Shown piece after piece: positions 7,849-15,393 of a stretch of DNA of 27,804 bases. Both the position numbers and the translations under genes were made by a program. The notes below the pieces were generated by a model. The model was given only the letters and a program-made list of their open reading frames with translations, was not told where the DNA came from and searched no databases. How positions within the stretch are numbered: position 1 is the stretch's first letter; each line of letters starts with the position of its first letter. The DNA is from Lachnospiraceae bacterium (GTDB lineage Bacteria; Bacillota_A; Clostridia; Lachnospirales; Lachnospiraceae): NCBI GenBank assembly GCA_017652545.1, contig JAGCAV010000061.1:1-27804 (forward strand). The letters are read 5' to 3'.

Positions 7849-8649
7849 TCAAATGATATGGGCACCGGCCAGTATACCGGCCAGCCTGTCGGTTGTCTCC
7901 TGTCCATCTCCTTCCAGCATCATGCCGGCACCCTTTAACGGGGGTGTGAAGGATGTCAGAATATTCGTCGGTGAACCCTTCAGACCGATCGTCGCAGGAT
8001 CGATCAGCGGATGATCCTTCAATGCCTGGTAATCCAGCACTTTGACCGGCTTGTCGAAGCACTCCTCTATGCCAAGAACGCTCATATAGCGCGGCTCATT
8101 CAGTTCCTTGATGCACGTGATCATACACGGGGTCTTGACTCTGACAGTCATGTAGCCGTCCTCGAGCATTCTCTTTACGATCAGCGTGTTTCCTTCCTTT
8201 TTGATCTCTCCGGCGTAGGTGACCTGAGGCAGATGCAGTTTTTCCGCAATCTGCGGGCCCACCTGAGCTGTATCTCCGTCAATGGCCTGTCTGCCCGCCA
8301 TGATGATGTCATCTTCATCTATGCCATAGGTGTCGATGGCCGCCGCCAGGATCTGTGATGTCGCATAGGTATCTGATCCGCCGAACTCACGGCCGGATAC
8401 CAGGACTGTTTCATCCACACCTCTGGCGATCAGCTCACGCAGCATCCCTTCTGCGGGAGGCGGTCCCATGGTGATCGCAACAACCTTGCAGCCCAGCTCG
8501 TCTTTCAGCGCAAGCGCAGCCTCTATGGCATTCATATCATCCGGGTTGGTGATCGCCTGCATGGATGCGCGGTTTAATGTTCCGTCAGGATTTACTGCCA
8601 CCTTGCCCGCGGTATCCGGAACCTGTTTCACAGTCACGATTATCTTCAT
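7849..8649 (-). CDS. etfB: Electron transfer flavoprotein beta subunit
   Basis: 266 residues, normal for EtfB. It begins MKIIVTVKQVPDT as in clostridial EtfB and contains ITNPDDMNAIEAAL and the nucleotide/flavin-binding motif GRQAIDGDTAQVGPQIAE, typical of EtfB partners of butyryl-CoA dehydrogenase. Paired with EtfA it carries electrons between NADH or ferredoxin systems and the acyl-CoA dehydrogenase encoded 12 nt upstream. The start ATG has GGAGG 5-6 nt upstream. The order acyl-CoA dehydrogenase-etfB-etfA is the classical clostridial bcd-etfBA arrangement. Confidence 0.95.
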   Translation of the reverse strand: MKIIVTVKQVPDTAGKVAVNPDGTLNRASMQAITNPDDMNAIEAALALKDELGCKVVAITMGPPPAEGMLRELIARGVDETVLVSGREFGGSDTYATSQILAAAIDTYGIDEDDIIMAGRQAIDGDTAQVGPQIAEKLHLPQVTYAGEIKKEGNTLIVKRMLEDGYMTVRVKTPCMITCIKELNEPRYMSVLGIEECFDKPVKVLDYQALKDHPLIDPATIGLKGSPTNILTSFTPPLKGAGMMLEGDGQETTDRLAGILAGAHII

Positions 8650-8661
8650 GTCCTACCTCCT

Positions 8662-9804
8662 TCATGCTTTCAGCAGATTGCCGGAAATCACCAGCTGCTG
8701 GATCTGGCTGGTTCCCTCGTAAATGGAACAGATGCGGGCATCGCGGTAGATCCTTTCCACCTTGTACTCCCTGATGTATCCGTATCCGCCGTGGATCTGT
8801 ACAGCCTTGTACGCGCATCTGTTGGCCGCCTCAGCCGCAAAATACTTGGCGATGGAACAGGCCACGGTCGCGTCCTTTCCTTCTTCTTTCAACTGTGCCG
8901 CATGGTATGTCAGCTGACGGGCTGCTTCCACATCCGCTGCCATCTCGGCAATCATAAAGCTGATGGCCTGGAAATCGGCGATTCTGCGGCCAAACTGCTT
9001 GCGCTCCTTAGCGTACGCAATGGATTCGTCAAGAGCGCTCTGCGCAATTCCGACTGCCTGCGCTGCCATTCCGAGTCTTCCTCCGTCCAGCGTCCGCATG
9101 GCGTACTGGAAGCCTTTATGCAGCGGCCCAAGCAGGAATTCTTTATTCACACGGACATCTTCCATCACGACATCACAGGTGGGATATCCGTTAATGCCCA
9201 TCTTCGGTTCATGTTTGCCGAGTGAGACTCCCGGGAGCTTCATATCCAGCATAAACATGGAGATACCTCTGCTCCCCTTCTGTGTGGGATCTGTCTTCGC
9301 AAAGATCACGCACCAGTCCGCCATAGGGGCTCCGGAAATGAAGCACTTACGTCCGTTCAGGATAAAATCGTCACCATCCTGCACGGCACTCGTCACAGTT
9401 CCGCCCGCATCGGAGCCGGCGCCCGGCTCGGTAAGGCCGAATACGATGATCTCATCTCCCTTTGCGCAGGGCGGCAGAAAACGCCGTTTCTGCTCCTCGG
9501 TTCCGGCCAGCATCAGAGGGCCTCCGCCAAGTGAGTTGCTTGTATTGGCATAGATCGAAAGGACTGCGTCCACACGGGCAAATTCTTCGATCATCAGCGC
9601 ATAGGTCAGATAATCGCTGCCTGCTCCGCCATACTCCTTCGGAATCTTAACGCCAAGAAACCCGTATTTTGCCATCTTCCTGAAGATATCCCAGTCGAAC
9701 TCTCCTGTCTGATCAAGTTTATCCTGAAGCTCTTTTGTAAACTCTGTCTCGGCGAATTCGCGGAACAGCTTCCGCTGCATTTCATGCTTTTTATCTAATA
9801 ACAC
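8662..9804 (-). CDS. Short-chain acyl-CoA dehydrogenase (butyryl-CoA dehydrogenase-like)
   Basis: 380 residues from a GTG start at 9804, chosen because AGGAGG lies 8 nt upstream and the length then matches the family; an ATG further upstream (9837) would place that ribosome binding site inside the gene. The usual acyl-CoA dehydrogenase segments are present: FGLTEPGAGSDAGG (flavin/substrate binding), GGRLGMAAQAVGIAQSALD, AYAERKQFG-type sequence (YAKERKQFGRRI), VQIHGGYGYIREYKVER, and IYEGTSQIQQLVI near the C-terminus, where Glu363 is the expected catalytic base. It oxidises or reduces a short acyl-CoA at C2-C3 with EtfAB as electron partner. Butyryl-CoA is the likely substrate given ptb and buk, but chain length cannot be fixed from sequence. 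Confidence 0.92.
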   Translation of the reverse strand: MLLDKKHEMQRKLFREFAETEFTKELQDKLDQTGEFDWDIFRKMAKYGFLGVKIPKEYGGAGSDYLTYALMIEEFARVDAVLSIYANTSNSLGGGPLMLAGTEEQKRRFLPPCAKGDEIIVFGLTEPGAGSDAGGTVTSAVQDGDDFILNGRKCFISGAPMADWCVIFAKTDPTQKGSRGISMFMLDMKLPGVSLGKHEPKMGINGYPTCDVVMEDVRVNKEFLLGPLHKGFQYAMRTLDGGRLGMAAQAVGIAQSALDESIAYAKERKQFGRRIADFQAISFMIAEMAADVEAARQLTYHAAQLKEEGKDATVACSIAKYFAAEAANRCAYKAVQIHGGYGYIREYKVERIYRDARICSIYEGTSQIQQLVISGNLLKA

Positions 9805-9909
9805 GCCTGTATCCTCCTCATTTCCTGCTTCATGCATGCACTGCCTTTGCCTCAGCCGTCAGCAGCATTTCAATGTTCCAATGTTACTCAACACATTCCG
9901 AAAACATAT

Positions 9910-11016
9910 TTACTGTTCTTCTCCGTCCGGGTTCCAGACCGGCTGACCTGTATACTTCTTTACCTGTTCCTGTCCGGAAAGCACCCGGATCGCTCCCTGT
10001 GCCATCGCCTGCAGCTCCAGCTCCCCGGGATACACAAAAACCTTTCCCAGGAAGGAGCAGTTCTCCCGGATATAGTCGCAAAGCTCCTGATCATGAGCCA
10101 TGCCTCCGCCGAGCAGGATCGCGTCGACCTCTCCCTTCAGGACCACAGCCATGGACCCGATGTACTTGGCGATCTGATACAGCATGGCCTGCCAGACGGC
10201 AGCCGCCCTGCGGTCTCCCTGGCGGATCCGCTCCTTAACCTCCAATGCGCTGGAGGTACCCAGATGACTCGTCAGGCCGCCTGTTTTCGTTAACAGTTCC
10301 ATCGTCTGATCGCAGCCGTTTTTACGGCACAGGTCCACCACATCCGCAACGGCGATCTCACCGCATCTGGTCGGTGCCATGGGCCCCTCTCCTCTCACAA
10401 TGTCATTTCCGTCGATCATCCGTCCCCTGTGATGTGCAGATATCGAAATGCCTCCGCCGATATGACATACAATATAGTTTTTCTCCTCATACTTCTCTCC
10501 CTGCAGGGCGGCATGATGGATCGCCGTCTCCTTCAGATTAAGCGAATGCAGATGGCTCTGCCGGTACACCCCTGCGATCCCGGTATACCGCGCAACCTCC
10601 TGATACTCATCCACATCCGGCGGATTGACAACAAAGGCAGGACAATTCAACTGGGTGGCAAAGGTATGGGCCAACAGCGGCCCCAACTGTGCGGGATGCT
10701 GGATCCCGTTGGCTCCGCGGGTCGCATGGTCCAAAATCAGGTCATCCACCAGATAAGTACCGCCCTCCAGAGCAATCAGTCCTCCGCCCCGTCCCACACA
10801 GGCGTCCACACCTTCCAGGCTCACGCCTTTTTCTCTGAGGATAGTCTGTATGGTTTCCAGCCGGTAAGGAACCTGCTGCGGAACAGTCGCAAATTTTGCC
10901 AGCTCAGCAGCATCATGGCTGACATTCACATTCATCAGTTCCCGGTCGCCTTCCATCAGAGCCACCTTGGTGGACGTGGAGCCCGGGTTGATCGCAAGGA
11001 TCCGAAAATTTTTCAT
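9910..11016 (-). CDS. buk: Butyrate kinase
   Basis: 368 residues, close to the usual ~355. Acetokinase/butyrate kinase signatures are clear: ILAINPGSTSTKVALMEG near the start (ATP/phosphate binding), HIGGGISISAHHRGRMIDG and EGPMAPTRCGEI in the middle, and DAILLGGGMAHD towards the end. It converts butyryl phosphate and ADP to butyrate and ATP in the cytoplasm, or a related branched acyl phosphate. It starts 3 nt after ptb with GGAG about 7 nt upstream of the ATG, so the two are translationally coupled. A 105-nt gap follows before the acyl-CoA dehydrogenase gene, in which I see no convincing terminator. Confidence 0.95.
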   Translation of the reverse strand: MKNFRILAINPGSTSTKVALMEGDRELMNVNVSHDAAELAKFATVPQQVPYRLETIQTILREKGVSLEGVDACVGRGGGLIALEGGTYLVDDLILDHATRGANGIQHPAQLGPLLAHTFATQLNCPAFVVNPPDVDEYQEVARYTGIAGVYRQSHLHSLNLKETAIHHAALQGEKYEEKNYIVCHIGGGISISAHHRGRMIDGNDIVRGEGPMAPTRCGEIAVADVVDLCRKNGCDQTMELLTKTGGLTSHLGTSSALEVKERIRQGDRRAAAVWQAMLYQIAKYIGSMAVVLKGEVDAILLGGGMAHDQELCDYIRENCSFLGKVFVYPGELELQAMAQGAIRVLSGQEQVKKYTGQPVWNPDGEEQ

Positions 11017-11019
11017 CTT

Positions 11020-11928
11020 TCACTCCTTCTGTCCGGCCAGATAGACTGCCATAGCCAGTGTGTTCTGCTTGGTCCGGGGTGAATCAGCCCGGGAGGTAAA
11101 CACCACAGGCGCCGTCGTTCCGGCGATCACGCCGCCCGTATCCATACCGGCAAAGAGCATCATCGTCTTGTACATGATATTTCCTGCATTGATATCGGGT
11201 GCAAGCAGAATATCAGCATTTCCGCCCACTTCATGGTGATACCCTTTCTCCTCGCAGGATTCCTTAGACATGGCCAGATCAAAGGAGATCGGCCCAGCCA
11301 CCACGCAGCCGGCAATCTCACCGTTTTCGTTCATGATCTGCAAGTCCCTGGCATCCCTGGAAGAGGACATTTTTTCGTTAACCGTTTCAGCCGCACACAA
11401 AGCTGCTGCCTTCGGCCTGGCGATCCCGAACCGATGCGCGATGTTGACAGCATTTTCCAGAATCTTCTTCTTCGTTTCCAGATCCGGCTCCGGTGTGATC
11501 GCCAGATCTGTGATAAAGGCAAGCCGCTTTAGTGTAAAGAGTTCCACGACCGCAATGGCGGAAACCACTGCCCCGGGTTTTCTGATGCCGGTTTCTCTCT
11601 TCAGCACAGCCCGCAGGAAAGTAGCAGACTGCATCAGGCCTTTCATGACCACGTCTGCCTCACCGGCATGGATCAGTTCCACGGCCCTGATCGCTTCCTC
11701 TTCTTCTTTTGCTTCCACGATTCGGAAAGCGGAGATATCCAGATCGTTTTTTTCGGCGCATTCCCTGATGCGATCCGGATCGCCGATCAGGATCGGAAGC
11801 GCATATCCTTCCGCATAGGCGCCGCACACGGCCTGAAGCACATGGGCGTCAGCCGCCTGCGCCACCGCCACTCTCTTTGGCTCCGCGTTTTTGATGATGT
11901 CATATACCTCACTGATCGATGTAACCAT
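11020..11928 (-). CDS. ptb: Phosphate butyryltransferase
   Basis: 302 residues from the ATG at 11928, which has GGAGGAG 6 nt upstream and gives the normal ~300-residue length; a frame extending to 12012 would overlap the thiolase gene. Family segments include KRVAVAQAADAHVLQAV, ADVVMKGLMQSATFLRAVL, ITPEPDLETKKKILENAV, LLAPDINAGNIMYK and the C-terminal GTTAPVVFTSRAD. It exchanges CoA of butyryl-CoA for phosphate, giving butyryl phosphate for Buk. It lies 22 nt behind the thiolase gene. Members also accept other short-chain acyl-CoAs, so a branched-chain or acetyl role is possible. Confidence 0.94.
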   Translation of the reverse strand: MVTSISEVYDIIKNAEPKRVAVAQAADAHVLQAVCGAYAEGYALPILIGDPDRIRECAEKNDLDISAFRIVEAKEEEEAIRAVELIHAGEADVVMKGLMQSATFLRAVLKRETGIRKPGAVVSAIAVVELFTLKRLAFITDLAITPEPDLETKKKILENAVNIAHRFGIARPKAAALCAAETVNEKMSSSRDARDLQIMNENGEIAGCVVAGPISFDLAMSKESCEEKGYHHEVGGNADILLAPDINAGNIMYKTMMLFAGMDTGGVIAGTTAPVVFTSRADSPRTKQNTLAMAVYLAGQKE

Positions 11929-11950
11929 AGTCATCTCCTCCAACGGTTTC

Positions 11951-13123
11951 TTATCTGTTCTCGTTCTCCAGCAGGACTGCCACACCCTGACCGCCGCCGC
12001 AGCAGAACGCAATCACGCCATAGCGGGCATTTCTTCTGCGCAGCTCATAGACCATTTTGGCTGTGAGAATCCCGCCGGTTGCCCCCATGGGATGCCCCAG
12101 GGCGATGGCGCCGCCGTTTACATTCAGTTTGTCCGTATTCAGCTTCAGCTCGCGGATACAGGCGAGTGACTGCGTTGCGAACGCCTCATTGATCTCAAAC
12201 AGATCAATATCATCCATGGTCAGTCCGGCATTTTTCAGAAGCTTCGGGATCGCATAAGCCGGACCAAGGCCCATATAGGCAGGATCCACGCCGACGGCCG
12301 CATAACCGCGGAAGGTTCCGAGGCTTTCAAGGCCCATCTCTTTCGCCTTTTCCTTTTCCATCACCACCATGGCAGAGGCGCCGTCGCAGTTGGGAGAGCT
12401 GTTTCCGGCCGTAACGATCCCGCCGGGTCTGCCGGTCGCACAGCGAAGCTTCGCCAGTGCTTCCATACTGGTCTCGCGGATGGTCTCGTCTCTCCTTACC
12501 TCATATTCACCCTTCCTGGTCTTTACGCTAACAGGAAGGATCTCCTCATCAAATTTGCCCTCGTCCCATGCCTTTGCGGCCTTCTGCTGGCTACCGAGTG
12601 CAAACGCGTCACACTCTTCGCGGGTAAGGGAATAACGCTCGGCCAGGTTTTCCGCTGTCTGCAGTACATGCACATCGCCGAAGGAGGCTGGTGCAAAGAT
12701 CGGCGGAACAAATGTCGGGGCAGGCATCTGGTAAGCCTTCTCGACCCGGGCCATGATCCACGGACGTTTGCTGTCCATCTCAACGCCTCCGGCCACTACA
12801 GTGTCATGAACGCCGGCCTGAATCATGATGGCCGCGTTTGCAAGCGCGTTTAAGGCACTTCCGCACTGCCGGTCCAGTGTGATTGCCGGCACCTCGACCG
12901 GCAGTCCCGCTTCCAGGGCAATCGCTCTGGCTGTATTGCTGTACTGCTTATTGGTCACATTTCCGAGCATCACGTCATCGATACTCTCCGGCGCAACTCC
13001 TGCCCGTCTGACAGCTTCTCTGACAACCATTCCGCCAAGCTCATGCGGATCAAGAGGTGCCAGTCCTCCTCCCATCTTTCCTACCGGTGTCCTGACTGCG
13101 GATACAATGACAGCTTCTCTCAC
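11951..13123 (-). CDS. Thiolase (acetyl-CoA C-acyltransferase)
   Basis: 390 residues from a GTG at 13123, chosen because AGGAGG lies 8 nt upstream and MREAVIVSAVRTPVGK is the normal thiolase start; the frame upstream to 13159 is not family-like. The active-site segments are DRQCGSALNAL (nucleophile Cys87), EINEAFA, GHPMGATGG and FCCGGGQG. It joins two acyl-CoAs or cleaves a 3-ketoacyl-CoA. The text around the nucleophile (QCGS rather than CASG) and TAGNSSPNCDGASA resemble 3-ketoacyl-CoA thiolases as much as acetoacetyl-CoA thiolases, so a substrate other than acetoacetyl-CoA is possible. It is second in the operon, 55 nt behind the transaldolase-like gene. Confidence 0.93.
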   Translation of the reverse strand: MREAVIVSAVRTPVGKMGGGLAPLDPHELGGMVVREAVRRAGVAPESIDDVMLGNVTNKQYSNTARAIALEAGLPVEVPAITLDRQCGSALNALANAAIMIQAGVHDTVVAGGVEMDSKRPWIMARVEKAYQMPAPTFVPPIFAPASFGDVHVLQTAENLAERYSLTREECDAFALGSQQKAAKAWDEGKFDEEILPVSVKTRKGEYEVRRDETIRETSMEALAKLRCATGRPGGIVTAGNSSPNCDGASAMVVMEKEKAKEMGLESLGTFRGYAAVGVDPAYMGLGPAYAIPKLLKNAGLTMDDIDLFEINEAFATQSLACIRELKLNTDKLNVNGGAIALGHPMGATGGILTAKMVYELRRRNARYGVIAFCCGGGQGVAVLLENENR

Positions 13124-13178
13124 TTTCTTTTCCTCCTCAGTAAAAGCGGGCAGATACATCCCGTTACAACCAAATCTT

Positions 13179-14228
13179 TTATCTGTGACTTTCCCGGAAC
13201 TCCTTTATATACTCCAGTCCGGCTTTCCATCCCTTTTCAAAGGAGGTCCGGAAGCGGACAACCGGCGGGAAGGACTCAAATTCTTCTACCTTCAGACTCT
13301 TATGCACATAAGCTTTTCTGAAGTTCGGCACCTTATCCAGCAGTTCATCGATCACAGTCGGAGAAACCGGTGCACAGAACCGGTCAATGACAACCGGGTT
13401 CTCTTCCAGCAGCACATCAGCGGTTCCCTTCCAGTTGATCGTCACATAGCCGTCCACACCGACCATCTCAGTGAAGTGATGCAGTCCGCGGGCTCCGCCG
13501 TCCATGAACTTGATCTTTGACTGTTTTGCATCGAAGGTCTTCTTGATCTTCTTGGCAACAGAGATCCCTGCCTGCCAGAGAGCATCTGCGCTCACATCAA
13601 TGTTCTCGTCCTTTACATTTGCCTGCAGCTCCTCATCAAAGATACCCGCGATATGTGCCATGTAAACCGGGGCGATCGTCGGATCGTCCGCATAGACCTT
13701 CTCGACGATATCATTGAAAACAAGTGCCTGATCCAGACTCATAACCTCTGTAGCCAGAACGGGTACATGTTCCCGGATCAGCTGCTCCAGCGCCGGCAGA
13801 GCTTCCTTCACAACAGGAATCTTGCAGATGATATTCGGATATTTTTCACGATGCATATGCGCATAACGCAGAATATCCTCTGTATTCTCCCTGAACGGAT
13901 CTGCCTGAATGCTCACAAACCCTTCCTGCCCGTTGCTCTTCTTATAAACCGGAAGGAAGATCTCGGCGATGCGGTTCACCTGCATGCTCTGCAGCCTGGC
14001 CAGCGCCTCACTGTCATCGGCTTCTGTCCGGATAATTTCAGCAAGCATTTCATCCACAACCTGCGCATCTGTTGACTTTGTAAATACCTTGGAGAGATAT
14101 GCCGGATTCTGTGTGGCTCCGACCGCACCGGCCTCGATGCCGAGTTTCGCCTGCTCGGCTGTCACATTGTTGACCCAGAAATTTGTTGCAGTCTGAGAAC
14201 TGACTCTTTTGAAATAATCCATTGCCAT
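13179..14228 (-). CDS. Transaldolase-like TIM-barrel protein with catalytic Asp replaced by Asn
   Basis: 349 residues, first gene of the operon, with a strong AAGGAGGT 9 nt before the ATG. The sequence follows the transaldolase/fructose-6-phosphate aldolase family: TNFWVNNVTAEQAKLG, then AVGATQNPAYLSKV (the TTNPS-like turn), then IICKIPVVKEALPAL in which Lys136 matches the Schiff-base lysine, then APVYMAHIAGIFDEE. By my hand alignment the conserved active-site Asp of the family (LYLDTSDV in FSA) is Asn20 here. It is longer than FSA-type enzymes (~220) and similar to classical transaldolases (~320-350). Its role in an acyl-CoA operon is unexplained; an aldol or retro-aldol step feeding the pathway is possible, as is a non-classical reaction. 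Family fairly sure, activity unknown. Confidence 0.8.
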   Translation of the reverse strand: MAMDYFKRVSSQTATNFWVNNVTAEQAKLGIEAGAVGATQNPAYLSKVFTKSTDAQVVDEMLAEIIRTEADDSEALARLQSMQVNRIAEIFLPVYKKSNGQEGFVSIQADPFRENTEDILRYAHMHREKYPNIICKIPVVKEALPALEQLIREHVPVLATEVMSLDQALVFNDIVEKVYADDPTIAPVYMAHIAGIFDEELQANVKDENIDVSADALWQAGISVAKKIKKTFDAKQSKIKFMDGGARGLHHFTEMVGVDGYVTINWKGTADVLLEENPVVIDRFCAPVSPTVIDELLDKVPNFRKAYVHKSLKVEEFESFPPVVRFRTSFEKGWKAGLEYIKEFRESHR

Positions 14229-14341
14229 TTGTTATTACCTCCTTGAAATAGTAGATGATCCTTCGTAATTGCCTTCTAGCTTCATCTGTGAATTCTGTTC
14301 AACATCTGATCATTGTAATTGAATTTTTATTTTACAATCAT

Positions 14342-14354
14342 ATTGTATTACAAT
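14342..14354. promoter_or_regulatory. FadR/GntR-type operator over the operon start point
   Basis: ATTGTATTACAAT is a perfect palindrome around a central T and fits the TnGTnnnACnA pattern recognised by FadR-subfamily GntR repressors. It lies immediately downstream of the -10 box of the minus-strand promoter, covering about -5 to +8, where a bound protein would block transcription. Confidence 0.75.
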
Positions 14355-14355
14355 T

Positions 14356-14384
14356 AATATACCTATATTCTCCTTTGCTGTCAA
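14356..14384 (-). promoter_or_regulatory. Sigma-A promoter of the acyl-CoA/butyrate operon
   Basis: On the minus strand a perfect TTGACA (14379-14384) and TATATT (14356-14361) are 17 nt apart. The predicted start point near 14349 leaves a leader of about 120 nt before the start codon at 14228. Confidence 0.88.
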
Positions 14385-14497
14385 CATGTATTTTTAAAAT
14401 AATGCAATTAAATGCCGTTAATCAGGCCTTAATCCACTTTGTTCCTTTCCGGTGTATTCCTCTTGCCAGACATTATGTCTGATCTATTTCGCACTTT

Positions 14498-14508
14498 TTG
14501 TAATACAA
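14498..14508. promoter_or_regulatory. Second FadR/GntR-type operator, upstream of the regulator gene
   Basis: TTGTAATACAA is the exact reverse complement of the core of the operator at 14343-14353. It lies 12 nt upstream of the -35 box of the regulator promoter and about 155 bp from the first site, so looping or autoregulation is possible. Additional half-sites (TTGTATGAT, ATTGTATGAG) occur at 14541-14565. Confidence 0.65.
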
Positions 14509-14520
14509 TTAAATCTATCC

Positions 14521-14549
14521 TTTACATTCTTTATTCTGAGTTGTATGAT
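14521..14549 (+). promoter_or_regulatory. Promoter of the FadR-type regulator
   Basis: TTTACA (14521-14526) and TATGAT (14544-14549) are 17 nt apart. The start point would be near 14556, about 75 nt before the ATG chosen at 14632; the ATG at 14563 would leave almost no leader. Confidence 0.7.
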
Positions 14550-14631
14550 ATAGTTTAATTGTATGAGCATAGAACAATTTTGCATGTGTGAACATGGGAC
14601 TGAAATCAGTAAGTGTACGGAGAGAACAGAT

Positions 14632-15333
14632 ATGGCGATTGAAAAGGTGAAAATAGCGAATCTGGTAGTTGAAGACTTCGAAAAACGAATTCGAAAGGGA
14701 GAGTTGAAAAAAGGTGATAAACTGCCCAATGAAAACGAACTGGCGAAAATTCTGAATATCAGCCGCCTTTCCCTCCGGGAGGGGCTGCAGCTGTTAAAAT
14801 CCATGGGGGCCATCTCCCAGCGTCCGAAAGTGGGAACCGTCGTCATCTGTGACAATCCGGATCTGTGGGTTCGTATTCCTTCCATAAACGATACCATGGA
14901 TGAAGGAATGCTTAACCAGCTGAATGAAGCACGGGTATTGCTGGAAACTTATATGGTCAGGCTTTATGCTGCAAACGCCTCCTTCTACTCTCTCCAGTCT
15001 CTGAAAGGAAAGCTGACGCAGCAGACAGCCCTGATATCCGAACTGGAAAAGCAGGATGCTTTTGAGAATTTCGTGGATTGCGATATGGATTTTCACCTGA
15101 TCATCGCGAACGGCAGCGGCAACACCTATCTGGCAAAGGTCTTCTCCTCTGTTCTCCAGAACATCCGGGAATTTGCCATCACCACGTTCCGTACGCATCA
15201 GGAATCCCCTGCTCATGCTGTTGAGATGCACCGAAAGATCTATGACGCAGTGGCGGCAAAAGACGGCGACTTGGCGTCGGACCTGATGAAGCAGCATATT
15301 GTCGAGGCGACAAATGTGAATTTTCAGGCATAA
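14632..15333 (+). CDS. FadR-subfamily GntR regulator of the divergent operon
   Basis: 233 residues from the ATG at 14632, chosen because GGAGAG lies about 8 nt upstream and the length is then typical; an in-frame ATG at 14563 would add 23 unrelated residues. The N-terminal winged helix-turn-helix (about residues 5-75) has LPNENELAKILNISRLSLREGLQLLKSMGAI in two parts, LPNENELAKILN and SRLSLREGLQLL, followed by the wing PKVGTVV. The C-terminal helical FCD ligand-binding domain (about 95-230) carries FVDCDMDFHLIIANGSGN and a terminal helix with a His. Such proteins usually repress a neighbouring catabolic operon until an acid or acyl-CoA binds. The divergent placement and two matching palindromes point to the acyl-CoA operon as its target. 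Confidence 0.88.
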   Translation: MAIEKVKIANLVVEDFEKRIRKGELKKGDKLPNENELAKILNISRLSLREGLQLLKSMGAISQRPKVGTVVICDNPDLWVRIPSINDTMDEGMLNQLNEARVLLETYMVRLYAANASFYSLQSLKGKLTQQTALISELEKQDAFENFVDCDMDFHLIIANGSGNTYLAKVFSSVLQNIREFAITTFRTHQESPAHAVEMHRKIYDAVAAKDGDLASDLMKQHIVEATNVNFQA

Positions 15334-15338
15334 TGATA

Positions 15339-15388
15339 CGCCGGGATGTCAGGGAAGATGTTTCCATCTGACATCCCGGCGCGCTTTA
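15339..15388. terminator. Strong hairpin between the convergent FadR-type and MBL genes
   Basis: A perfect 14-bp stem joins 15339-15352 with 15368-15381, with extra GGAA/TTCC pairing within the loop. It is followed on the plus strand by a modest T-rich run (CTTTATCTTATC). It starts 6 nt after the stop codon of the regulator and ends 13 nt before the stop of the convergent gene, so it may serve both. Confidence 0.78.
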
Positions 15389-15393
15389 TCTTA

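Noticed and set aside
9805..9909. Possible promoter or terminator in the 105-nt gap between buk and the acyl-CoA dehydrogenase gene
   Set aside because: No stable hairpin with T-run and no well-spaced -35/-10 pair could be found by eye.
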